The notes below the pieces were generated by a model that saw nothing but the letters and a program-made list of their open reading frames with translations, was not told where the DNA came from and ran no database searches. Made by a program: the position numbers and the translations under genes. Source: an uncultured Acidobacteriota bacterium (GTDB lineage: Bacteria > Acidobacteriota > Terriglobia > Bryobacterales > Bryobacteraceae). Taken from it: a DNA stretch of 32,824 nucleotides. The DNA is taken from NCBI GenBank assembly GCA_902825945.1, contig CADECY010000107.1:1-32824 (forward strand), written 5' to 3'. Shown piece by piece: positions 17,020 to 24,870 of the stretch (positions are counted from its first letter, which is position 1; every line of letters begins with the position of its first letter).

Positions 17020-18249
17020 CTACTGCGTCCATGTGGCTCGCACGAATCCGCGCGAGAAGCCGGTTGGGAACACAGCCGATGCTGATGCGGTCGAAAGCGC
17101 CACCGATCCGGCAAGCGGCGTCGTGTCGATCGTTTGGTCGACTCCATTCTCGGAGGAGATCCGCAGCCTCACGATCGTACCCAACGGAATGTTCCTCGCC
17201 TCCACCGTAATTGGCACGGCGGCACCACTGTTGATGCCGATGTCCGGTACATCGAATGCGCCCGTTGGATTCGACGGAGCGGCAATACCTGCAATATTCG
17301 AGATACAAACAGAAGGAAGGGAGCCAGTCGGCAGAAATAGGTTCGACGGCGTAGCCGTCGAATAACCAGGATAAGTGAAGCCGCCCACCTGCATCTGGAA
17401 TCCCTCGAGCCTCACGGCACCACCAGCGGGAAAGTTGTCGCGTTGCCCGCCACCTGCTTCGAGTAGACCCGTAAGCACCAGGGCAGTTGCAACAAGCCGG
17501 ATGGCGCCGCTCGCGCCAAGTCCGCCAGAGGTGCCACAGTTGGGGCACGGACCACCTCGGCCTCCTATCACGAGCACAGAACCGTTGATCCGGATGGTCG
17601 AAGAACTCGCGATGAGAATGGCACCGCCACCTCCTCCCCCTCCGGCCCCGGTTGTACCCTGAGTCCGAAGCGTCCCTCCTCCACCGCCCGACCCTCCTAT
17701 CAGCGGTACCGCAAAGGAATTGCCACCGTACCCCCCACTTCCACCGTTGGACCCGTTTCCCGAAAATCCCGCCGCGGAGCCCGCCACGGGCCCGCCTCCT
17801 GCCTGCGCCGGGATCTCATCGGCGGAACCGAATCTCCCGCCCATTCCTCCAAAGAATCCGCCCGCACCCGGATAGGCGGGGAAGCGCTCGCTCGGAATCG
17901 AGTATGCTCCCCGATGACCCTGTTCACCGGTGAGATCCAACGTTCCATCGATCGTCACCTGCCCCGTCGCCAGCCAGATCACCGGGCCATTCAATACCCG
18001 GCCCGACAACCGCACCGTCACCCCAGTCCCGACAGTAATCGTCGTGAAATGGTAAATCCCGTCTCCATCAGCATCCAGCGGCGGGTTGAAAGTACGCGGG
18101 TCGAATTGAATCGTCCCCGGAGTGGTCAACGTCAGCGCCCCGTCGGAACCGTTCGACCCGCTGTTGAAGGTCTGCCCGTTTGTGGCAACCACCGCCAAGC
18201 CCAACAGCACAACGCGGCAGCTATGCCGCAACATCGCCGGTATCATCAT
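17020..18249 (-). CDS. Glycine-rich secreted protein (second cassette copy)
   Basis: This 409-aa exported protein is a close relative of the one at 19804-21030. Signal peptide: MLRHSCRVVLLGLAVVATNG, then QTFNSGSNGSDGALTLTTPG. Residues about 60-115 (YHFTTITVGTGVTVRLSGRV, PVIWLATGQVTIDGTLDLTG) have the look of stacked beta strands. About 120-275 is glycine-rich (GGSGGGGG, GAGGGGGGGA) with a CPNC pair at 17536-17547. The end, FPTGFSRGFVRATWTQ, is shared with the sister protein. ATG 18249 overlaps the preceding stop by 4 nt (ATGA) with AGGAG 5 nt upstream; the next codon is also ATG. It is the last gene of the operon. No enzyme motif is seen, and a structural surface role is inferred. Confidence 0.85.
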   Translation of the reverse strand: MMIPAMLRHSCRVVLLGLAVVATNGQTFNSGSNGSDGALTLTTPGTIQFDPRTFNPPLDADGDGIYHFTTITVGTGVTVRLSGRVLNGPVIWLATGQVTIDGTLDLTGEQGHRGAYSIPSERFPAYPGAGGFFGGMGGRFGSADEIPAQAGGGPVAGSAAGFSGNGSNGGSGGYGGNSFAVPLIGGSGGGGGTLRTQGTTGAGGGGGGGAILIASSSTIRINGSVLVIGGRGGPCPNCGTSGGLGASGAIRLVATALVLTGLLEAGGGQRDNFPAGGAVRLEGFQMQVGGFTYPGYSTATPSNLFLPTGSLPSVCISNIAGIAAPSNPTGAFDVPDIGINSGAAVPITVEARNIPLGTIVRLRISSENGVDQTIDTTPLAGSVALSTASASAVFPTGFSRGFVRATWTQ

Positions 18250-19760
18250 GGAATTCTCCTTCGCGGAACTCTTCCCGCCGCCCGCGCCGGTGGCGCCGCC
18301 GCGGGATCATTTCGAACGCTCACCACCGGACTCACCACCTCCGGTGGCCATTGGATCTTTGGTTGCGACGCTGGATCTGTCGGATCGGACTTCAACGCCA
18401 CCTCCAAGCCATCGGGATACCCATCTCCATCGGTATCGGCGCGCCCGGGATCGGTGAGCATCGCACGCTCGTACTGGTCCGGAATACCGTCTCCATCCGA
18501 GTCCGGACCCGCCTCGGCCGGACCCAATGGTCCGCCGGGCACCACGAATCCAGCAGTTGGCAACACGCCTCGCGACATCGCACCCGCCGCCTGATTCGCC
18601 ACCGAAACCAGCGCTCCGATCGACTCGCGGTACGTCGACGAAGCAGGCAAAGGCGGACGCGTCGAGTTCAACACCGACACCGTCCGCCCCACCGACTCGC
18701 GATACGTCGACGAAGCAGGCAAAGGCGGAGGCGTCGAGTTCAGCACCGACACCGTCCTCCCCACAGACTCGCGAAACGTCGACGACGCAGGCAACGGTGG
18801 AGGCGTCGAATTCAGCACCGACACGGTCCTCCCCACTGACTCGCGCGGGCCGGCCGTCAGATTCGGCCGGCTCGCTGGATTCAACGGGTCCGAACCCAAT
18901 GCCAGCTCCAACCCGTCACCGAACCCGTCACCATCGGTATCGAACTTGGTGGGATCAGTCCCCCGGAGCAACTCCTCGGCGGAGGTCAGGCCATCCTGAT
19001 CCGGATCCGAATCGGGCGTGAGGAAGTAAATCCGCAAAGCGTTGCCAGCGTTCGGGAACGGATCGGATGCCCCGGCTGCGTTCGTCCCCGTGACCACATA
19101 TTGCTCCAGCAACCCCGCGGACAACAGCGTGATGTTCATCGTCGCCTGCGTGCCGGCCGGATTCACCACCACGTTCGCCACCGAGATGTGAGGCGGTTGA
19201 AACAGAGGAAGGAACGCGAATGTACTCGCCGTGAGATTGAAACCCGTCACCTGAAAGCTCACCGTGGTGCCGGGCAGCGCTCCCGTGGGCCGGATCGCAC
19301 TGATCACCGGCACCGGTACATTGACGAAAGGCGCGCTCGAAGCGGCCGTCACGCCGTTTACGGTCACCGTCACCGGACCAGTCGCCACTCCTCCGGGCAC
19401 CACGACCACCAATTGTGTCGCCGACGCTGAAACCACCGTTGCGGTCAACGCCCCGAACCTGACCGTGTTCGCCGAAGCCACCGTGCTGAACCCTTGCCCG
19501 AGGATCGTAACCCGCGTGCCCGTGGCACCGCGCTGTGGCGACAAGCTGAAGATCGAAAGCGCCCCGCTCGCCACCGTGGACCGCTTGATCTCGAGCATGT
19601 TGCCCACTTCGTCATACACGTACTCGATCACGATCCCGGTCGAATCCACCACCTTCACCAACTGCCCGATTTCGTCGTAGAAATACTGGAACGTCATCGG
19701 CTGCTGCGCACGCAGCAGCGCAACATGAGCCGCCAGCACCGCGAACCGCCAGATTTTCAA
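18246..19760 (-). CDS. Secreted YD-repeat / IPT-TIG / calcium-repeat protein (second cassette copy)
   Basis: The 504-aa protein uses a TTG start, supported by AGGAGG at 19768-19773 with 7 nt spacing and by the signal peptide that follows (KIWRFAVLAAHVALLRAQQ). Order of parts: one pair of RHS-type YD motifs (FYDEIGQLVKVVDSTG, YVYDEVGNMLEIKRS), an IPT/TIG domain (FSLSPQRGATGTRVTILGQG), a second Ig-like domain, a thrombospondin-3-like calcium repeat (DSDPDQDGLTSAEELLRGTD), three perfectly spaced 24-residue repeats (RESVGRTVSVLNST...), then another calcium repeat (DSDGDGIPDQYERAMLTD) and a basic tail RVPRRRIP. Its stop overlaps the next start by 4 nt. It begins 44 nt after the preceding glycine-rich gene. 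It is shorter than its sister and lacks the PA14-like end. Confidence 0.88.
   Translation of the reverse strand: MKIWRFAVLAAHVALLRAQQPMTFQYFYDEIGQLVKVVDSTGIVIEYVYDEVGNMLEIKRSTVASGALSIFSLSPQRGATGTRVTILGQGFSTVASANTVRFGALTATVVSASATQLVVVVPGGVATGPVTVTVNGVTAASSAPFVNVPVPVISAIRPTGALPGTTVSFQVTGFNLTASTFAFLPLFQPPHISVANVVVNPAGTQATMNITLLSAGLLEQYVVTGTNAAGASDPFPNAGNALRIYFLTPDSDPDQDGLTSAEELLRGTDPTKFDTDGDGFGDGLELALGSDPLNPASRPNLTAGPRESVGRTVSVLNSTPPPLPASSTFRESVGRTVSVLNSTPPPLPASSTYRESVGRTVSVLNSTRPPLPASSTYRESIGALVSVANQAAGAMSRGVLPTAGFVVPGGPLGPAEAGPDSDGDGIPDQYERAMLTDPGRADTDGDGYPDGLEVALKSDPTDPASQPKIQWPPEVVSPVVSVRNDPAAAPPARAAGRVPRRRIP
18622..18837 (-). repeat. Three tandem 72-bp repeats inside the YD-IPT gene
   Basis: GACTCGCG recurs at 18622, 18694, 18766 and 18838, giving three full 72-bp units and the start of a fourth. 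Units differ at only a few bases and each encodes RESVGRTVSVLNSTPPPLPA plus SSTY (or a close variant). The length keeps the reading frame. Degenerate copies lie on the low-coordinate side (RESIGALVSVANQ). Confidence 0.95.
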
Positions 19761-19803
19761 CTAGGAACCTCCTGGGCCTGAGCGGACAGCGTCCGGCGCA
19801 CCC

Positions 19804-21030
19804 TCACCATGTCGCGCGGACATACCCCCGCGAGAACCCAGCCGGAAACGTCGCGTTGACAGAAGAAGTCGACAAGGCTGCGTTGCCCGTCAATGCCGGC
19901 AACGTGAGAACTTGATCGGGCGCGTTTTCAGAGACCAGATAGACTCGCACAGCAGCGGTGAGTGGGATGTTTCTGCCCTCGACGGCAATCGGTACCGGCA
20001 ACGGCTGGTTGATCACCACGTCCGGCACGGCGAAGCTACCAGTCGGGCTCGCCGCAATGACGATGCCTGCGATCGAAGTGACCCGCACAGTCGGGTGGCT
20101 TGGTAACGGAATCGAGTACGGAGTTCCCAGCGACGCCGTCGGATTCGATGAGCCGGTGAACTGTTGCTGATAAGCGTCGAGCCGGATTCTACCGAGGCCT
20201 TGGGCGGAGGGAGTGTCCGCTCGGAGTCCCCCGGCGCCCGCAATCTGGGGAGCGATTAGGTGAATCGCACCGCCACTGCCAGCCCCACCCGGTGAGATGT
20301 TGTTCCCGCCAGCGCCTCCTGCCCCTCCAAAGGCGACAATGCTCCCGCTCACGGAAATGGAGACCGAACTCACGACTCGCAGCGCGCCACCGCCACCGCC
20401 GCCGCCGCTCCCGCCGCCGCCACCCCGCGGTGCACAGCATCCTGCGGCCCCGCCGCCACCGGATCCCCCTCGCAACGGAACAAGGTACGGGGCGCCGTAC
20501 AATGCTCCACGAAGGCCTCCTGCCCCTAAAGTCGCGTGGGAGGCTTCGCCGCCAGGACTCACACAGAAGTTGCACTGAGGGGAGGGGGACCCACCTCCTG
20601 GCCCTGCTCCGGCCTGAGCGGGAGAGCCAGTGTCAGCGCCGACGCCGCCAGGGTATCCTCCCGGTCCTCCCTCGGCTGGCGCACGGCTCGCCAGAATTGG
20701 ATCGGCCCCAGAGTATCCCGGTTGGCCGCTGAGGTCGATTACCCCTTGAACTTGCACCGGCCCGGTCGCCAGCCAAATCACCGGCAGCCCTCTCAATGGC
20801 CCGCTCCGAAGAAGCAGCGTCACCCCGGACCCCACAGTGATTGTCGTGAAGTGGAAAATTCCGTCGCCATCTCGGTCGATATTCAAAGCGCTGGGATCGA
20901 AGACGAAGGTGCCGGGAGTACTGAAGTTCAGGGCCCCGTCGGACCCGTTCGATCCGCTGCTAAAGGCCTGTCCCATCAGTGGCCCGCGGAGAATCGCCGC
21001 CACTATTGCGGCCAGCAAACTGAGTCTCAT
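19804..21030 (-). CDS. Glycine-rich secreted protein (first cassette copy)
   Basis: The 408-aa exported protein has a signal peptide (MRLSLLAAIVAAILRGPLMG-QAF) and then FSSGSNGSDGALNFSTPG, almost the same as its sister downstream. A strand-rich part follows (FHFTTITVGSGVTLLLRSGP, PVIWLATGPVQVQGVIDLSG). The middle is a long glycine-rich segment with a CNFC pair at 20563-20574 and a GCCAP sequence. The conserved end reads FPAGFSRGYVRATW. ATG 21030 overlaps the previous stop by 4 nt and has GGGGA 6 nt upstream. Glycine codon runs give the gene a skewed composition. It probably forms an extracellular structure; no homologous enzyme is recognised. Confidence 0.86.
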   Translation of the reverse strand: MRLSLLAAIVAAILRGPLMGQAFSSGSNGSDGALNFSTPGTFVFDPSALNIDRDGDGIFHFTTITVGSGVTLLLRSGPLRGLPVIWLATGPVQVQGVIDLSGQPGYSGADPILASRAPAEGGPGGYPGGVGADTGSPAQAGAGPGGGSPSPQCNFCVSPGGEASHATLGAGGLRGALYGAPYLVPLRGGSGGGGAAGCCAPRGGGGGSGGGGGGGALRVVSSVSISVSGSIVAFGGAGGAGGNNISPGGAGSGGAIHLIAPQIAGAGGLRADTPSAQGLGRIRLDAYQQQFTGSSNPTASLGTPYSIPLPSHPTVRVTSIAGIVIAASPTGSFAVPDVVINQPLPVPIAVEGRNIPLTAAVRVYLVSENAPDQVLTLPALTGNAALSTSSVNATFPAGFSRGYVRATW

Positions 21031-23174
21031 CGCTGTTCCCCTTTCATGATTCTGATGACGCCCGTCTCGACGTTCGTCGCCATCGGCGCAACTACGAGCG
21101 GACCAGCCGTACCAAATGTGTCAACGCCCTTGACCACGGCGACAATAACCCGTCCCGAAACAGTGGGCACACCTCGAACGAGAAATTCACCGTTCTGGCC
21201 TGTGATGGAACGTCCCGCGGGTTCGGGTGAAATCACCGCCGAAGGAGGCACAACCGACAACTCCGCTCCGGGCGGGGCCCACCGCAGCCGAACGCTTGGC
21301 CAGCCCGCTCGTGGCGCGTAGCGGAGTTCCACATGGCTCCATCCAAACGGCAAATCCACGGGCGAACCGCTCGGGACGTCGGCGCCGTTGATTCGCAGCG
21401 ACGCCTCACCACTGTGGTCAACCACGAAACGGTAGGGCCCGGCGCGCTCCACTCTCAGCACCCCGCGGAATCGGATCTTGTAGCGGTTTGGACGTCCGGC
21501 GCCGAGAGGATCGCTACCCAGCGCGCCCTCGGGGTTCCACATGTTGATCGCCGCAAACACGCGAGTGAAGTTGGGCGTGCCCCAGTCGACCGATGCAAAG
21601 GTCGAAGGATGGTTCTCATCGGGGTAGAATTCGGCCCAGAATCCATCGGGAAAGACCAGCGCGGAAGCTCCTTCGACGCTATTTCCCCCGGAGTCGATCG
21701 CTCGCCCGGTCACCACCGCCGTAGGATCATCAACCGCCCTGACCGCCAAGGTGCTCGGCGGAGGTGTGCGCGAATTCGTGGCTCGAACCGTCAACCGCAT
21801 CGTGTCACTGGTCCCGAAGGGCACGCTGAAGAAGTGCTCCCGCCCTTCGCCGAGAGCGCGGTCATTGAGAAAGAGTTGTGACGTATCGCCCATTGATCCT
21901 CCCACGACGACCGTCTGTGAGCGGAGAAGGGTGATCTCCCCGGTCGCCGTACCCTCCAAAACTGTCTTGAGGCTAGCGTCTCGCAACGACACGACACTTT
22001 CGGTTTTATCCCTGGGCCCCAGCGTCGGCAAGATGATCTGGCTCGGAGAAACGGTTCCGTTTCGCACGGAACTCAGCGTGCTCAACACCTCTCGAATCGC
22101 AATCGTGGCATCGGTGACCCCGGGCGCTTGGCTCAGGTCCGAGACATTGAGAATCGAGGAGGCAGTGCTTTGCGCCTCACGAATCGCGATCGTGGGATCG
22201 ATAACCCCGGGAGCTTGGCTCGGCGAGGACGTATTCAAACTGGACCACTTCGGGCCAGCGGCCTCCCGAAGCGGATCACGGGAAAGAGGCGTAACCGAAG
22301 CGTCCAGCGCATCACTCGCCGCCTCTACTTCGACTCCGTCGATGTAACCGTCGCCATCGGTATCCGGATTTGTAGGATCCGTTCCGGACGCCGCTTCCTG
22401 CGCATTCGTGAGCCCATCCAGGTCCTCATCGGCGTTCGACGCAGGCCGCACCGTCACGGAGTTGGTGCTCGCGGGAAAGATATCCGAGCTGCCGAACGAA
22501 TTGGTGGCGACAAGCGTCAACACGCCCAACGCCGAGGGCGAAACAACCACGGTCATCGTGGCTGAATTGCCCGAAACCGCCCCTGCCGTCACTTGTACTG
22601 GAGGAGCGAAGGTGGGCACAAATGCAAACGTGGAACCCGCCAATCCCGCACCCGTGACCCGAAAAGCGGAAATCGTCTGCCCTTGCACCACAGCCCGGTG
22701 AGACAACGACGTGATGAAAGGACTGGGAATCGCGGTGAAATTGGCTGTTGATCGAGCGGTCACGCCGTTGACAGTGACAGTAATGGGGCCGGTCGAAACG
22801 CCGGCGGGAACGGCGACGGCGAGTTGGCTTCCAGACGCCGTGAGAACCGCAGTGACGAGTCCGTTGAAGCGCACGGTATTGGCTGCGGCATCGGCGCTGA
22901 AGCCGAGGCCCTGGATGACAACCCGGGTCCCCTGCCCACCCGATTGCGGGCTGAAACTGAGGACGGAGAGCCCTCCAACCGCCACGGTAGACCGCTTGAT
23001 TTCCAGCATGTTCCCCACGGCGTCGTACACGTACTCGATCATGATTCCAGTCGAATCCACGACGCGAATGAGCTGCCCGATCTCGTCATAGAAATACTGG
23101 AACGTCATCGGCTGCTGCGCCGGCAGCAATACCGTCCAGGCCGCGACAAACAACAGCGCCCGCCGCCACCTCAC
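21027..23174 (-). CDS. Secreted YD-repeat / IPT-TIG / calcium-repeat protein with PA14-like domain (first cassette copy)
   Basis: I place the start at GTG 23174, giving 715 aa. It overlaps the haloperoxidase stop by 4 nt (GTGA), has GGAGG at 23182-23186 with 7 nt spacing, and is followed by the signal peptide RRALLFVAAWTVLLPAQQ. Extending upstream would only read through the haloperoxidase gene. Parts in order: the YD pair (FYDEIGQLIRVVDSTG, VYDAVGNMLEIKRS), IPT/TIG (FSPQSGGQGTRVVIQGLGFS), a second Ig-like domain, calcium repeat (DEDLDGLTNAQEAASGTDPT, DTDGDGYIDGVEVEAASD), 29-residue repeats (IREAQSTASSILN...SQAPGV), a strand-rich part, a PA14-like domain (about 508-645: FWAEFYPDENHPSTF, YRFVVDHSGEASLRINGADV, LRWAPPGAELSVVPPSA) and a terminal carboxypeptidase-regulatory-like fold. 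Likely surface-located and carbohydrate-binding. Confidence 0.88.
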   Translation of the reverse strand: MRWRRALLFVAAWTVLLPAQQPMTFQYFYDEIGQLIRVVDSTGIMIEYVYDAVGNMLEIKRSTVAVGGLSVLSFSPQSGGQGTRVVIQGLGFSADAAANTVRFNGLVTAVLTASGSQLAVAVPAGVSTGPITVTVNGVTARSTANFTAIPSPFITSLSHRAVVQGQTISAFRVTGAGLAGSTFAFVPTFAPPVQVTAGAVSGNSATMTVVVSPSALGVLTLVATNSFGSSDIFPASTNSVTVRPASNADEDLDGLTNAQEAASGTDPTNPDTDGDGYIDGVEVEAASDALDASVTPLSRDPLREAAGPKWSSLNTSSPSQAPGVIDPTIAIREAQSTASSILNVSDLSQAPGVTDATIAIREVLSTLSSVRNGTVSPSQIILPTLGPRDKTESVVSLRDASLKTVLEGTATGEITLLRSQTVVVGGSMGDTSQLFLNDRALGEGREHFFSVPFGTSDTMRLTVRATNSRTPPPSTLAVRAVDDPTAVVTGRAIDSGGNSVEGASALVFPDGFWAEFYPDENHPSTFASVDWGTPNFTRVFAAINMWNPEGALGSDPLGAGRPNRYKIRFRGVLRVERAGPYRFVVDHSGEASLRINGADVPSGSPVDLPFGWSHVELRYAPRAGWPSVRLRWAPPGAELSVVPPSAVISPEPAGRSITGQNGEFLVRGVPTVSGRVIVAVVKGVDTFGTAGPLVVAPMATNVETGVIRIMKGEQR
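22093..22266 (-). repeat. Two degenerate 87-bp tandem repeats
   Basis: CGAATCGC, followed by ATCGTGG, recurs at 22093 and 22180, an 87-bp period that keeps the frame. The units encode 29 residues around SSLN/SSILN and SQAPGV. The repeat is related in motif, but not in length, to the 72-bp repeats of the sister gene. Confidence 0.8.
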
Positions 23175-24769
23175 ACATGTACCTCCCCATCGCGAGTGAT
23201 CCGCACCTTGCTCCCATCCATCCGTGTGAACGCAAACCCATCGAAATCCTCGGTGAACGTCCGGACCAGATCCTGGAGAATCGAGATCGCGACCTCCTCC
23301 CCCAGCACCACACCCGCCACCGAATCGGACCGGTAGTGAATGCCCGCCCAGCTCCGGCCCATGCAGATGTTCCAAACCAGCTTGTTGATCTCGGCGCCAA
23401 TCGTCGGCACGAAGCTCGCCGGACAAGGCTCGAGCGCCAGCCCATCCGCCGTCGCATGCACGCAGTCGGGCATCAGTCCCTCTTCATCGAACATCGCCTT
23501 CAGGATCACCGAGCACGCACCCGCCACCGCCGCGTGCCCCCCAGGATAGGAAGGATGAATCGGACACCCCTCCGGGTATGCCTGCGGCAGCAGATAGGTC
23601 CCGTACTTCTTGTGGGTCTCGGCCACCGCGGCGGACGCGAGCAACGACGGATGAATCGGATACTCGATCACGCCCGACTTCGTCTGATGCACCCGCCCCC
23701 CGAACGCCTCCGGCCTCAGCCTCCGGTGGACCAGCCACTTCTGCGCCCACGCCGCCTTGAGAGCCGCCGTCGTCACCCGCCCCAGCCAATCCACCACCTG
23801 CGCGAACCCGAACGTCACGAACCCCTCTTGCACCTTCGAGTGCTTGTACGGATTCGTCTCGTTGAACACCGTGCGCGTGTCGCTCAGTGCACTCTCGGGC
23901 CGGTAGTTCATCAGGATCAGCGCGGCATTCTGGAAGGCTTGGCAGAGAAAGTCGTAGTGGACCCATTCCGCAAGATCGCGCCCGTTGCGGATGTAGCGCG
24001 GAGTCGCGTCCCAGGAGTACTCGCGCCAAGGCGGCACGCCGCTCTGGATCTGGAGCCACTCGCTGAAGGTCGTCAGGAAGTCGATGCCGCCAACCGGGAC
24101 CCGATATCGTTGTTCCACCACGGTGGAGTTCATCGGGATCGGGCGGGCGAGGAACTGCGAGAGATACGGCCCGTCTTGGTCGGCTGGCGTGGGGCCCCGG
24201 AAGAGCGTTCTCGGCTTTGCCTCCAGCTCCCGCCCGGCCTCCCGAGTCAGGGTCGCGCTGGCATGTTCGCGGAAGGGGATGTCGCGCGCTAGGGCCAGCC
24301 AGTACATCTCCGTCACTTCTGTCGCCGTGTAGCGCCCGTTGAATGCCGGAGCGGGAGGGCAAGCGAAGCGGTGGGGGTCGCCCCCTTCCAGACAAAACGT
24401 GTATGCTGCCTGGGGGCTGACGAGGCGACGTCCCGAACCGCGCGCGATCGCCTCGAAGTCAGTAGGCTTGCCTGACTGGATGGCACGCAACAAAGTGGCA
24501 TACGCACCGGCCTCGACTTCCCCTTCTTGTGTAGTAGGCAAACCTTTTCCAAAACAGGCGTACGAGCGGGGCAGATCGGAGTCGTCGTTTGCCGCCTGTA
24601 CCGCCATTGGCTCGGATCGCTGGAAAAGGGCTGCATCTAGCCTGAGCCGGGAGGCCGACTCGCGCCGCTCAGTGCCCCCTGTTGCATCGTTCGAATTCAG
24701 GATGCCACCAAACGATGGCAAAGCCATGGCCATGCGTAACAAGTTGCGCCGACTGGTGGAGGCTGTCAA
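23171..24769 (-). CDS. Vanadium-dependent haloperoxidase (PAP2 superfamily), Tat-exported
   Basis: The 532-aa protein starts at TTG 24769. The choice is supported by AGGAGG at 24777-24782 (7 nt spacing) and by the twin-arginine signal SRRNLLRMAMALPS that begins at residue 6. These enzymes use vanadate and H2O2 to oxidise bromide or chloride. The vanadate-binding set is visible with the spacing of algal bromoperoxidases: Lys344 and Arg352 (KWLVHRRLR), PSYPGGHA with His412, and Arg472 and His478 (RSWAGIHYR). The residue before the Gly-His of the S-G-H motif is Gly410 (codon 23540-23542) instead of Ser. Halide choice cannot be read from sequence, and phosphatase activity is an alternative. It overlaps the small ORF upstream and the YD-IPT gene downstream by 4 nt each. 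Confidence 0.92.
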   Translation of the reverse strand: MTASTSRRNLLRMAMALPSFGGILNSNDATGGTERRESASRLRLDAALFQRSEPMAVQAANDDSDLPRSYACFGKGLPTTQEGEVEAGAYATLLRAIQSGKPTDFEAIARGSGRRLVSPQAAYTFCLEGGDPHRFACPPAPAFNGRYTATEVTEMYWLALARDIPFREHASATLTREAGRELEAKPRTLFRGPTPADQDGPYLSQFLARPIPMNSTVVEQRYRVPVGGIDFLTTFSEWLQIQSGVPPWREYSWDATPRYIRNGRDLAEWVHYDFLCQAFQNAALILMNYRPESALSDTRTVFNETNPYKHSKVQEGFVTFGFAQVVDWLGRVTTAALKAAWAQKWLVHRRLRPEAFGGRVHQTKSGVIEYPIHPSLLASAAVAETHKKYGTYLLPQAYPEGCPIHPSYPGGHAAVAGACSVILKAMFDEEGLMPDCVHATADGLALEPCPASFVPTIGAEINKLVWNICMGRSWAGIHYRSDSVAGVVLGEEVAISILQDLVRTFTEDFDGFAFTRMDGSKVRITRDGEVHV

Positions 24770-24870
24770 TGGGACACCTCCTGAATGCGGCTCCGCTGCC
24801 CAAAGTTCGAATTCGAATCTGGTCTTGGAAACCGGATCAGGGTCGCCCGAGTCTTCAATCCTTGCTCCAT
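24766..24870 (-). CDS. Small leader ORF (34 aa) coupled to the haloperoxidase
   Basis: ATG 24870 is preceded by GAGGAGG (24876-24882) at 5 nt, one of the best ribosome sites in the window. The product begins MEQGLKTRATLIRFPRPDSN, ends IQEVSH, is basic, and matches nothing I know. Its TGA overlaps the haloperoxidase TTG start by 4 nt (TTGA), the same junction type as three others in this operon. It could be a translated leader that sets haloperoxidase translation by coupling, or a real small protein. The frame is open further upstream but has no comparable start. Confidence 0.55.
   Translation of the reverse strand: MEQGLKTRATLIRFPRPDSNSNFGQRSRIQEVSH

Noticed and set aside
17580..17700. Poly-glycine-coding tract considered as simple-sequence repeat for phase variation
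   Set aside because: The runs are of mixed codons, not a homopolymer or short perfect repeat whose length is not a multiple of three.
18622..18845. Regular 72-bp repeats considered as a CRISPR array
   Set aside because: The units are contiguous and nearly identical throughout, with no variable spacers, and they encode an in-frame protein repeat.
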